A stretch of DNA of 64,000 bases from Lota lota (taxonomy: Eukaryota; Chordata; Actinopteri; Gadiformes; Lotidae), in contig JACYXH010000091.1 in the NCBI GenBank assembly GCA_026745465.1, positions 3,017,501 through 3,081,500 of the forward strand, read 5' to 3'. The notes beneath the pieces are model-generated. The model was not told the origin of the DNA and did no database searches. It saw only the letters and a program-made list of their open reading frames with translations. Within the stretch, counting starts at the first letter, position 1; the number at the start of each line of letters is the position of its first letter. Positions 15,306-25,748 of this stretch are shown here, piece by piece. Both the position numbers and the translations under genes were made by a program.

Positions 15306-17297
15306 TTGACCTCCAGTGGGCTGGTAAGATGAGGGTGGCATATGGCAGGACTGTTTCACTGAGACTGGTGATACCATATTAATCATCGATCATCATAAGA
15401 AAAATGGATGCACATTGTACATTACAATTTCATTAAACAATACAATATCTTGCTAATGCCATATGATGTGATGGAAAAGAAAAAGTATGTTAAGGCTAAA
15501 TACAAAAGTAAATATAAAAATGTATCATAATGCGTATTGTAAATCCGATTTACATCCCAAAGGAGTGTGGGGTAACATCAGATGACAAACCATGTTAATT
15601 GTTGATCGATATTGCTATTTTTGGAATGAGGTGTCCTTTGAAAACAATAACAAAATCATTTCAACTGATTCATTGCTAATATATCAAAGCACATCCGTCA
15701 GTTGAAACCGTTAAGAGTGACTAGGCCACAAAAGCATTTTGTTGATGTTCAATGTTTTTGAAATAATTCGTAATCCTTTAAGAATTGTATATCTCAGGTC
15801 ATGTCATGTCTAATTATTTCCAGTACCCTTTATTATAGTTCTATTTTTAAAGACCTAAACGGATATGAAAATAAATATTGGTTGTTCCCTCGCTTTCCCC
15901 AGTTCTTACCATCAATCAGCGACGGGAAACCCAGGGGAAAAAGCAAATAAACGTGGATTATGGACCTGTAAAACATATGCCCCTTTCAGGAGAGTGAAGC
16001 ACTGCTTTGAAGAAACTCAGAAGGCAAGTCGCAGAACGCAAGTCATTACGAACAAATTCTTATTTACAATGGCGGCCTGGCATGTGAGAAAAGTGGGCTG
16101 AAATATACAAATATCGGGTTGATTTTTTAATGTGGGTATCACATTATGCTAGAGACACGTCTTGTTTTTAATTTGTCATTTTGATCAAATCAACAATGAG
16201 GCCATTATGGTACAGGTTAGCATAGAATAATTTGTTGACGTCACCTGCTTCATGGCCTCTAAGGAACAAGTCCTACCTAGCAGAGCCATCACCATTGATA
16301 CCATGGGTGGGAGGATTTCTCAGACATTCACATGCCTGATTTATAAACATCATTAAAGTAACATCTGATATGACATGAAAAAGGAAGACAAGATAAAGAA
16401 AACTTAAAGAAAGTAGAAATATCTCCTCTTCAGTATTCGTTGACAGAACATTTCCTCTTAGTGCCTGAATGGACATTGGTTATATTCTATGCACTAGTAC
16501 TTGATACTAATCCAGCTGTTGTTGAGAACATTTGTATTTTACCATCCAAATAGTATGTGGCCAAGACGTTATTATTTTTCCCAAATATTAATAGATTTCT
16601 TTGCCATTGCACAATACTCGTTTTTTTTTTAAATCTCCCCCATACTCACATCACTCCACATACAAAGCTTCATTATCAATGAATAAAATGAAAAATGCCT
16701 TTCATGTATACCAATTGTATGGTGTCAATGGGTCAAGGCAACTGTCAGGACCCCCGGTGTCATTTGACTGATGACTTCCTCCGTTATCCTTGAGTGTGAG
16801 AGACGTGCGCTATTCAATAACAGATCAATGGTCACTAGAATCTCTTAAAGGTCAATACACAGAGAGGCATTGGCACGGAACACCCATTAATCTTTCCCGC
16901 TCTGCATACAAAGCACGCACTTATGTTAAGATCTCACGCACACACACACACACGCACACATATCTCAAACTTAATTTGTGAAAACTTTGATCTGTTTATA
17001 TATGTATAGGGCATGGAGTTGCCATTCAGATTTGTTGTAGTGATTGTCAGCGATGTGACTCGTATAATAATAACATTGGTGATTTGTGACATGGGTGGAG
17101 ACACAGAAACAGTTCAGCCCAATCAGCCTTGTGGGGGAGTAATCACAGTAATGGTGAGCCATTGGGTCAGCCAGGCCCGGACCACCCAATCACACTGATC
17201 CAAAAGGGCAAGCCATCCTGACAAGGCGCCGCAACGGGCCTGGCCTTGCTGCAGTCTCCCACTCTCCTTCCTCTCCACAACCAACAACAAAGACTAT
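15303..17297. other. intergenic, no gene recognised
   Basis: Unique AT-rich sequence with a short CA run at 16938-16952 and a short poly-T at 16621-16630. Confidence 0.5.
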
Positions 17298-17655
17298 TTA
17301 AGGTGATGTAGGTACAATTCAAGAGCTATTTTTGAAAGTCATTTGTAAGAAATGGCCAAGCCATCCGTCAGCTATAAGTGAATGAAATGTGCTGTGAGAA
17401 TATCTCTTTCAAGTTGACTGCACCTGCCTCTGCATGAGACAATTTAGATTTTACGCCTCTCCCGGCTCATTTCCAACCAATGAGGGCAACTCTCCCGTGA
17501 TTGATGCAGGGAATCCATCTTGTCTATCAATCACCTGTTCGTGAAATGCAACACTTCTCAATGGCCGAGAAACTTGGGGAGGGAGGGAGGGGATGTATTT
17601 TTGGTTGTTTATTTTCCAAATCTTGCCCTCTTCTGCTAATTTCTCATCTCTTTCT
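17298..17655 (+). repeat. copy of a short interspersed repeat (GGTGATGTAGGTA family)
   Basis: It begins AAGGTGATGTAGGTACAATT and runs through CATCCGTCAGCTATAAGTG, GACAATTTAGATTTTA, CCAACCAATGAGGGCAACTC, TGATTGATGCAGGGAATCC and GGGAGGGAGG. The order is the same as in the copy at 57057. The right end is not clear. Confidence 0.85.
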
Positions 17656-17780
17656 TGACAACTTTTGTCTCTTTTCTATAGCACATCTAAGTCAGATATC
17701 ATGCGTTAATTTCCCTCAGCAATTACTTTTGGATTAAAGGGTTCAAAAAGTGCAGCATTGTTTACAGTGCTCTAGAAATA

Positions 17781-17818
<38 letters not shown>

Positions 17819-18606
17819 TTCTCTTTTGATCAGCTTTTCAGAAATAGATGGTAATTACCAACAGTCTGACTTCGAGGATTGAAATATATAGATTCCATCA
17901 GCGGGTAGATAGTCCACTAGTTCTTAGTCTTCACCTAACCTCTACAATCCATCATGCTGAAACAAGCTGGCATGTACTTGTTGCAGGTGTCACCCCGCTC
18001 TGAGCCTCCTAGAATAGAGGCCGCTTTGCTTTGATCCTGTGATAATTCACATACATAAGTTACTGTACAGACATGCAAAATTACTAAAGTAGATTCAAAA
18101 GGGTATTTTTTTACCTTTTTACCGCAGCCATGTTAATTGATGTATTTAAGTAATATAATATAAATTAACCTGATTCTACTTGAACTTAAAAGCATTTGGT
18201 TATTTAAGAGGCAGCAGTCACTTCCTCTCTTCCCCCAATGTTGGTACCTCTTCTTCAATTATGCTTAATGTGATGAGATTTATTGATGGCTGCATGGAAT
18301 GAGTATGCACACATAGTTACGGTTTCAATTTAGCTATTTTTGTTGCTGATTGTTCGCCTGTGCTAATTTAGGCTGGTATAGTGTGCATTTTTAATGCATA
18401 TAAAGTGCACTACCTTTCGAAGATTGTTGAAAAAATGTTGATCTTACAAACATTTGCACGATAACACACTCAATTAAATGATCTTACCAACATAACTCCT
18501 GCCTAATCTCCTGACCATTTTTACTAGCTGGATTTGTTGGAATGTGACTGTACAATACACTTGATCATGATGATTGCTCTTTGAAACACCAAATAAATTA
18601 CAGAGA
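17656..18606. other. intergenic, left flank of the LTR element
   Basis: AT-rich unique sequence with a CT run at 17782-17813. No gene was recognised. Confidence 0.5.
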
Positions 18607-18611
18607 ATGAC
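18607..18611. repeat. 5-bp target-site duplication ATGAC (left copy)
   Basis: The same five bases follow the 3' LTR at 21176-21180. A 5-bp duplication is usual for Ty3/gypsy integrases. Confidence 0.9.
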
Positions 18612-19169
18612 TGTAACGTGACCCTCTCCGTTTCGGTCCATTTCCGCCATCTAGTGGCACCCAGCCTCCATTTCACCATGTGCTCCTTTGTTTATCCCCC
18701 GTCAATTAGCCACCACGTGCACTCCGCTCCCCACTCCTGTCATGAATCACTAATCACCTCCTCTGTACTTAAGCACTGGCTCACCACAGAGCCAGTGCTA
18801 GTTCGTAATGTTGTATTACCTCTCATGGTAACTACGTCCCTGCCACTTCTTGTTTCGGGTTCCACTCCCGTTCTTGTTCTCGTTACGGGTTCCGCTCCCG
18901 TTCATGTTCCCGCTCTCGTTCCTGTTCCTGTTCCCGCTCCTGTTCCTCGTTCCTGCCTGCCTGCCTTCCTTGTTTCCTGAACCTCGCCTGCCCGACCACC
19001 CGCCTGCCTACGTCCTTCTGCCTGCTTGACTCCCCGCCTGCCAACTGCCTACTGGACTACTCGCCTGCCTTGCCCTTGCCTGTACCTTGGACTAAATAAA
19101 CCCTTTTTGTACCCGCACCCTGTTGGTTTCCTTGTCTTGCGTTTGGGTCCTATTCTCGTAACCGTAACA
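18612..19169 (+). repeat. 5' LTR (558 bp)
   Basis: It begins TGTAACG and ends CGTAACA. From the TATA-like word (18766-18773), the inverted repeat, and AATAAA at 19095-19100, the layout reads U3 to about 18796, R to roughly 19120, then U5. The stretch 18850-19000 is rich in GTTCC/CTCCCG and CCTGCC short repeats. Confidence 0.93.
18766..18807 (+). promoter_or_regulatory. LTR core promoter, inverted repeat and self-primer sequence
   Basis: A TATA-like TACTTAAG (18766-18773) is followed by a perfect 10-bp inverted repeat, GCACTGGCTC (18773-18782) and GAGCCAGTGC (18789-18798), with a 6-base loop. Then comes GCTAGTTCGTA (18797-18807), the complement of the primer-binding site. A start of transcription near 18797, about 30 bases past the TATA-like word, would place the self-primer at the RNA 5' end, as Tf1-type priming requires. 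The start site is inferred. Confidence 0.7.
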
Positions 19170-19170
19170 G

Positions 19171-19181
19171 TACGAACTAGC
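19171..19181 (+). promoter_or_regulatory. primer-binding site complementary to the element's own 5' end
   Basis: TACGAACTAGC lies one base past the 5' LTR and pairs perfectly over 11 bases with 18797-18807. A tRNA primer-binding site starting TGG is absent. Confidence 0.8.
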
Positions 19182-19185
19182 CAAG

Positions 19186-20622
19186 ATGGACCCAGCAGAC
19201 AGGAGACCCTCGGCATGGATGCGGGGAATATTGGCTATCCTCGAGGATAATGGGCGCAACCTCCGCTCGTCCTCGGTTTCCCTCTTGGCGCCAGCCCCGG
19301 CTGCAACCGCAGCACCATTTACTTCCATTCAAGAGAATGTGAAGTACATCGAGGGGCTTTTGGCGGCTCACATCGAGCGCGACCGTCGCTCGCCCTCGGC
19401 GTCTCTCTCTCTCTTCCCCGCTTCTCCGTCGCCTTCTTCACCTCAGACTTTTTTCCTCCCGGCGCCAACCCCCGCTGCAACTGCAGCCTTGTGGCCACCA
19501 ACACCCGCTGCAGCCGCAGTCTCGTGGCCACCAGCTCCGCTGCAACTGCGGTCACCTATTCCCAAGCCCCAGCGAACTCCTGGCCGCAAGCGCCGGCTAC
19601 CAGTTCAGCTGGACTCCCCCGGGAAAAGGCCCAAGCCCCAGTTGCCTCCTAGCCTCAAGCCCCAGCAACAATTTCCTCCTGGCCCTGAGCCCCAGCGCCA
19701 GCCCCAGTTGCCTCCCAGCCTCAAGCTCCAGCAACAATTTCCTCCTGGCCTTGAGCCCCAGCGCCAGCCCCAGTTGCCTCCCAGTCTCAAGCCCCAGCAA
19801 CAGCTGCCTCCTGGCCCTGAGCCCCAGCGCCAGCAGCAGTTGCCTCATAGTCCCAAGCCCCAGCTGTATCCTGGCCCTGAGCGCCAGCAGCAGCTTCCTC
19901 CTGGCCCTGAGCTCCAGCGCCAGTTGTCTCCTAGTCCCAAGCTCCAGCTGTATCCTGGTCCTGAGCTCCAGCGCCAGCAGCAGCTTCCTCCTGGCCCTGA
20001 GCTCCAGCGCCAGTTGTCTCCAGGTCCCGAGTCCAAGCCCCAGTTGTCTCCTGGTCCCGAGTCCAAGCCCCAGTTGTCTCCTGGTCCCGAGTCCCAGCCC
20101 CAGTTGTCTCCTGGTCCCGAGTCCCAGCCCCAGTTGTCTCCTGGTCCCGAGTCCCAGCCCCAGTTGTCTCCTGGTCCCGAGTCCCAGCCCCAGTTGTCTC
20201 CTGGTCCCGAGTCCCAGCCCCAGTTGTCTCCTGGTCCCGAGTCCCAGCCCCAGTTGTCTCCTGGTCCCGAGTCCCAGCCCCAGTTGTCTCCTGGTCCCGA
20301 GTCCCAGCCCCAGTTGTCTCCTGGTCCCGAGTCCCAGCCCCAGTTGTCTCCTCCCTTCCCAGCGCCGGCTCCTCCCCGGGTGATTGACAGCATCCCGGCG
20401 TTCTCGGCCAGACGCCTCCTGGATGTGCGTCGTCGCGGCCGACGAAACCAGTCTTCGGTAGGCTGGGAGGGCTACGGACCTGGGGAGCAAGCCTGTTTAT
20501 TTATTTTTTATTTTTTTTGGAGTCGCTTCCTGGACCCCTCCTTAACCCGGGATTCCCACCGCCAGCACCCTCCCCTGTCGTGCGTACGCCTGGAGGCGTC
20601 CGTTGAGGGGGGGGTACTGTAA
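19186..20622 (+). CDS. gag-like Pro/Gln-rich fusion ORF with integrase-chromodomain remnant (478 aa)
   Basis: The ORF starts MDPADRRPSAW five bases past the primer-binding site, as gag does in this group. Residues 1-65 are a short gag-like head including a helical stretch (IQENVKYIEGLLAAHIERDR). Residues about 65-145 are low-complexity Ala/Pro/Ser with a basic patch. Residues about 145-390 are Pro/Gln/Ser repeats that become an exact 10-residue repeat (QLSPGPESQP). After this, RRLLDVRRRGRRNQ, VGWEGYGPGEQ and RFLDPSLTRDSHRQHP resemble the chromodomain end of sushi-type integrase, with changes (GWEGYGPGEQ, then LFIFYFFW from a T-rich insertion). No capsid core, zinc knuckle or catalytic domain is visible. 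It probably arose by deletion from gag to the end of pol with repeat expansion. Whether it is translated is unknown; all three forward frames are long and open here because the repeat lacks stops. Confidence 0.7.
   Translation: MDPADRRPSAWMRGILAILEDNGRNLRSSSVSLLAPAPAATAAPFTSIQENVKYIEGLLAAHIERDRRSPSASLSLFPASPSPSSPQTFFLPAPTPAATAALWPPTPAAAAVSWPPAPLQLRSPIPKPQRTPGRKRRLPVQLDSPGKRPKPQLPPSLKPQQQFPPGPEPQRQPQLPPSLKLQQQFPPGLEPQRQPQLPPSLKPQQQLPPGPEPQRQQQLPHSPKPQLYPGPERQQQLPPGPELQRQLSPSPKLQLYPGPELQRQQQLPPGPELQRQLSPGPESKPQLSPGPESKPQLSPGPESQPQLSPGPESQPQLSPGPESQPQLSPGPESQPQLSPGPESQPQLSPGPESQPQLSPGPESQPQLSPGPESQPQLSPGPESQPQLSPPFPAPAPPRVIDSIPAFSARRLLDVRRRGRRNQSSVGWEGYGPGEQACLFIFYFFWSRFLDPSLTRDSHRQHPPLSCVRLEASVEGGVL
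20011..20362 (+). repeat. 30-bp coding minisatellite inside the LTR element
   Basis: Eleven full units of 30 bp with a partial twelfth; the first unit begins CAGTTGTCTCCAGG. Nine units (20071-20340) look identical by eye, and the first two have AAG for CAG near the end. Degenerate related units extend back to about 19630. The period keeps the frame, encoding QLSPGPESQP repeats. Confidence 0.95.
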
Positions 20623-21175
20623 CGTGACCCTCTCCGTTTCGGTCCATTTCCGCCATCTAGTGGCACCCAGCCTCCATTTCACCATGTGCTCCTTTGTTTA
20701 TCCCCCGTCAATTAGCCACCACGTGCACTCCGCTCCCCACTCCTGTCATGAATCACTAATCACCTCCTCTGTACTTAAGCACTGGCTCACCACAGAGCCA
20801 GTGCTAGTTCGTAATGTTGTATTACCTCTCATGGTAACTACGTCCCTGCCACTTCTTGTTTCGGGTTCCACTCCCGTTCTTGTTCTCGTTACGGGTTCCG
20901 CTCCCGTTCATGTTCCCGCTCTCGTTCCTGTTCCTGTTCCCGCTCCTGTTCCTCGTTCCTGCCTGCCTGCCTTCCTTGTTTCCTGAACCTCGCCTGCCCG
21001 ACCACCCGCCTGCCTACGTCCTTCTGCCTGCTTGACTCCCCGCCTGCCAACTGCCTACTGGACTACTCGCCTGCCTTGCCCTTGCCTGTACCTTGGACTA
21101 AATAAACCCTTTTTGTACCCGCACCCTGTTGGTTTCCTTGTCTTGCGTTTGGGTCCTATTCTCGTAATCGTAACA
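20618..21175 (+). repeat. 3' LTR (558 bp)
   Basis: It has the same length as the 5' LTR and, by eye, differs from it at a single base (21169). It is preceded by a G-rich polypurine tract and followed by the ATGAC target duplication. Confidence 0.93.
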
Positions 21176-21180
21176 ATGAC

Positions 21181-24100
21181 AAACTAAACTGTAGAACTGA
21201 GTATAGAAAATAACTAAAATAAATAAGCTTTATATATATATATATAGGTTCAACACAAGTCCAAAGAATACTAAGACGGAGGAAGAAGAAGAAGCGTAGA
21301 AAAGTTAAGGTCAAAATAAATTATTGTCTTGGCTCACTCATGAATTCTGATGTGTTTAATATATTTCAACAGAGGCAAAGCTTTCCAGCACTTTCTCTTG
21401 GTCAGCTTTGTTTTAATATGTACACCCATTTTCTCACAAAAGTGAAGAGAGAAAGAAAATATGATTTTGACTCGCCAATCCCTTTTTCTCGCATAAATGT
21501 TGACAGGGTTTGTGCCTCAGTATACCCCAGAGATAAACCTGTCTTGCTAGGAGGTATTTCATAGGCAAAAAAGGAACATCAACGTCTCCCCCTGGGACAT
21601 TTCAACAGACACTCTGCCCCTTGAATCAGGTGGTCCTTTTGTTATAAATTCCTAAGAGAAGCAAAGAAGATCCTTGCATGTACTATCCTTAACGTAATAT
21701 GTAAGATTGGTTTGAGTTAAATGACCATGAATTGTCTGGAGGGCATGTTGAAAGATTTAAAGGTCTCTCTTTTTTTTTACTATGCATGCCTGTTTCATAT
21801 TCTGTGAGAAAATGATCTATAAACTTTTCACCTGAACTGCAGTTTCTCCTCTTCTCTGCGGCTCACACTCTGAAAAGAGATCTGAAAAGCTACAATTCTC
21901 TAAACGTATTTACTCATTTGACTCCAGAGTTAGCCTCCCACAGGTGTATTGAGTAATGTATTCCCATTTAAACTTTGCACAAGTACTTTGTGAACAGCTC
22001 GTCGGCCAACACTATAGACTCTCACCAGTACAATCCCTTAAGCCCAACAATTCGCAGAATCCAAAGTTGCCTTTCGGCAACTGTGTGTCACAAACTTCTT
22101 CTGCTGCCCATCCAGCACAAAAAATAAAAAAAGATTTTGATCATATCTGCAGCAGTACAATAATATAGAACTCCTCTCTGTAGCTGGAAGCCCTAATAAT
22201 GGAGAGGAACCATGCTGTGACAATACACGGCTATGTTTTCTACTTCTGCTGATCAATGCATATTTCTCCAGACCCATTTCTAGCTCTATTTCTGTGATGT
22301 GAATTGTAAACTCAAAGTTTCTATCTGATAAAACCACATTTCAAAGCAACAACATAAGCCAATGCTGTTATGCAGGAGACAAACCAATATTGAAGATCAT
22401 GTTTAAGATAATGATTACTTTGGTTAGGGGTTTCTGTGGCACCTTTGGCACCGATAGGTCTCCGCTTTGGGTGCCTGGGTGTGATTTGTCTGGTCTTGAT
22501 GGCCTGTTTCAATAGTAGTGTGGCTGCTTTGTTTTGAATCCTGGCTGTCTTTACCTCTACAAAAACAACAGATTTGACATGACAATTTCCTATTTTTTCC
22601 CCACATTTTTCTTTACTGATGGACATGTCGGCATGGTTCAAGTTTCAAATAAAATCACATTAACACATCAAAATGGATCATTTCACTTTTGGAAAAATCT
22701 GTCCTGACGTATATATTCCCTTGGACCTGTGTATCAACGTGACTTTGAAAGACCGCTCTCCTGTCAGATGTTCAAACTTTATTGCCTTCGCATCCGTCTC
22801 AGGATCCATGAAGAGCACAACCTTAATACGATGTGATGGCTCATCTGGTCGGCGGAGCGAAATGAAACACTTTCCTTCAATTTGGCCCCCTCTCTCCACA
22901 TCTTTTCAACCTTCTAGTATATATTGCCAGCTACACCACGACACCCAACTAAGCACATACACTATATCGTAGGGGTTTTCATTTAGCTGTCATTTCAGAG
23001 TCCCACTTGGGAGCTCTGGAGGAGATGGGTCAATTAAAGATCTTATTTCTGGCCAATATCGACAAGGAGACTGTAGAACGTATGGTTCTCATAGGGAACT
23101 ATATCTCGCACCTTGGTTCCTAGACCAAGTTCATAATTTATATTGGAAATATTGTACCCCAAAGAGCTCAATCCCTTGACGGTCGATGCAGGCAGCTAGA
23201 CAGCACTAATGTCTAGATAACTAATTAAATAATTAGCCAACTCCTTAAATTAAACATTGTACATTATGGGTAATAATTAATGACAATGCCACTGCTGAAA
23301 AACAGGTGGAATGGAAAATAGGACAACGTTTTCAGGCTGATCTGATTAAACTTTGTGCAGTTTGTATCGAGTCAGGACCAGGATATTTAATATATTCTCA
23401 ACTACCTTCCTGTTTGTGCTGAATAAGGTCCTAATTATGGGCCAGAAATGTACTATTTTACACATTCTTTTCTGAATGTCAGCCTCACTATCGTATTTAT
23501 TTCTCAGTGTTCAATGCATAAAACATGGGCTTCAAACACGGAACGCTGTGCCATTAGAAGTGATACTCACCGTTTTTTTGTGAAGCAAAACAGTTACGTA
23601 TATCAAGGAACTCATAAATAATAGACTGGATCTGTTGGGGTTTCATATGGATTCTGTATATAATTCATGAACGACAAAAAAAAAAGAGCTCCAAACAGTG
23701 ATGTACAATTTGCCCTATTGTGCAGAATAATTAGTCCCCTGTAGACCAATTTTGATCCAGAACCCTGTTTAATAATCATCTGAGGTTAATTATCGCGCAT
23801 ATGGTAAACAGAATGGAAAATCTACCACTCAGGTGTGATCAAATATTGATATCCTTCATCTTTATTAATTTCCTTTTCTTCTTCCTGATTGTTTCCCTTT
23901 GGTGCTTCATACACAGACAGTGCAATGCATTGGGTAGTTGCCAGATCCCCCAATCACTGCCCTTCTTGGCTGAACAGGTGTCGCTAAAAGGACACATAAA
24001 CCGCATACCACTTGGCACATAATGCAACACAACGGTGATCGGTTCCCTACAAATTAACCTCACAGCAATATTGTTTTTTGGGGGTTTCTTGTTTTTCCTG

Positions 24101-25572
24101 TATTTGTTCATTATCCTTTCAGTCTCATTCAGTAGCCAGAAGCCAGATGTTTTATACGTCGGTCCAAATGACGGCGGTAATGTGAACAGTAAAATGTCTC
24201 TAAGGGAGAAGAGGCTCTTTATTAGAGCCGTTAGTGTGTTTTACTCCTGAGGCGGCGTTACTGTATTGGATATTGAATTGAGTTCAAATCTGGAAAGAAA
24301 TGGTGTGTGGTTGTGAGCATGTTTTATTCATAATGCAAAGTTCTTCAATCTAATGTTAACAGCAAAGTACACGGAGCAAACAGCCTGCCGGCCCCAAGCT
24401 CATGCGCCATGCCGCTCACGTCGCAGTTCAGGAAAAAATGATTTTCTGGCCTGCACCTTTGAGCATTCACCGTTTCTTAGCATCTTCCATATCCTGAATC
24501 AAATTCTAAGAAATACTGGTTTATTTTATTTTGAAGCTCGGAAATAGTGGTACCATCATTCACCAATTGATGTAAATAACAAATATAAAACATATCTTCC
24601 ATATACCAAATACAAAATTGCATGGAAACTACCCTTGCCATCTTTATATACTTTTTACTATCTTGTCCTCTATCCCCATTTTTTTCCCTTCCATCCTCAA
24701 TGTTGGTAGGGGCAATATGAATGTCCAATGACAAAAATAGGATACCATTTTGGGCTTCCGTTACTTTCAAATCGTTTGCTTGGTGTGCTGACTGCAATCT
24801 CATGAAGTATTCTCTCCTGCTTCTTTCGCCTTTCTCCTTGCCACGAAAACGACAGGGGTCAGTGCAGAAGGGGGGATGAATGACAAGCATGAAAAGTAAC
24901 ATAAGCTGAGGCTGGAGTGGAGCGGGCCCCTCTGCGACATGTTGCCACTCGGCAACAACAGAGTGGAGCGCGTGGGTTTCTGTATTCAGAACAAAACTCT
25001 GTTTGGTTTTTGCTCGACTCTGTTGTTGCTTAGAATAGATGCAGTAAGCATTAGTTCTGTATGTCTCAAAAGGGAGATAACGTATGTATTGCAAAAAAAG
25101 AAGAAAAAAGCTATAATTGTAGTAATTGTAATCGAAAATGTTTCCTGGGGTATGGGATCGTAAAAAGAGGCAACTGCTTTCGCAATTTCTTAAGAAAGTA
25201 GTACTACTACTACTAAGATAAGACCGTATTTGAGTGATTCTAGACAGTGAATTGCGGTGCCACAGCAGCAAGAACAGGACGTTTGTAGAATAAAAAATCG
25301 ATATACACAGAGTTAGTAGAAATGTAGGGTCAAAAATGCAATAAATAGAAAATACAGGATAAGAAACTTATTTCCGGAACTGGTTCATAGAATGACAGAC
25401 TTGGACCAGTATTTATCCATCTATTTCAACATTATCATAAATATCCAAATGTCTATTAAATATATAATGTTTTTATATTTTCTTCCAAATAAAATATAAC
25501 AGGAAACACAGTGTACTTGATTGCACTTTGCTTTCATTGTAGTTGTTTGGTACGGTAGGCAGTAAGGTCAAA
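21181..25572. other. intergenic, no gene recognised
   Basis: 4.4 kb of mostly unique, AT-rich sequence. There is a short TA run at 21232-21245 and poly-T or poly-A stretches. None of the open frames has a recognisable product or splice context. Confidence 0.5.
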
Positions 25573-25748
25573 TTGTTATGAGATGATGTTATAGTTAATG
25601 TACTGAGATGCCTTTTTCTCTTCTCTGGAAAAAAACATACTGCAAGATCCCAGGTAGGGATTGTTATGAGATGATGTTATAGTTAATGTACTGAGATGCC
25701 TTTTTCTCTTCTCTGGAAAAAAACATACTGCAAGATCCCAGGTAGGGA
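25573..25748. repeat. perfect 88-bp tandem duplication
   Basis: Units 25573-25660 and 25661-25748 are identical by eye; each starts TTGTTATGAGATG and ends CCCAGGTAGGGA. The absence of differences suggests a recent duplication or a junction to be verified in the assembly. Confidence 0.95.

Larger units (their letters stand above)
18612..21175 (+). mobile_element. non-autonomous LTR retrotransposon, sushi/Tf1-type chromovirus derivative (Ty3/gypsy)
   Basis: Two 558-bp direct repeats (18612-19169 and 20618-21175) start TG and end CA, and are flanked by the 5-bp target duplication ATGAC (18607-18611 and 21176-21180). A purine run (20605-20614) precedes the 3' LTR as polypurine tract. The 11 bases at 19171-19181, just after the 5' LTR, are the exact reverse complement of 18797-18807 inside the LTR. 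That is the self-priming arrangement known for Tf1 and fish sushi elements, in place of a tRNA primer. Only one LTR difference was seen by eye (C at 19163, T at 21169), so the insertion is young. The interior of about 1.45 kb has a single ORF with no protease, reverse transcriptase or RNase H; only a chromodomain remnant of integrase remains. Mobilisation must have used enzymes of a full-length relative. Confidence 0.93.

Noticed and set aside
18618..18980. 120-codon open frame in the LTR (repeated in the 3' LTR)
   Set aside because: It lies in U3/R with short GTTCC/CCTGCC repeats, identical in both LTRs because the LTRs are identical. No protein match.
24477..25271. 264-codon minus-strand frame in AT-rich DNA
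   Set aside because: The longest non-repeat open frame outside the known features, but it has low-complexity and unrelated composition, shows no recognisable domain, and no splice pattern or homologue comes to mind. Chance is the simplest reading.
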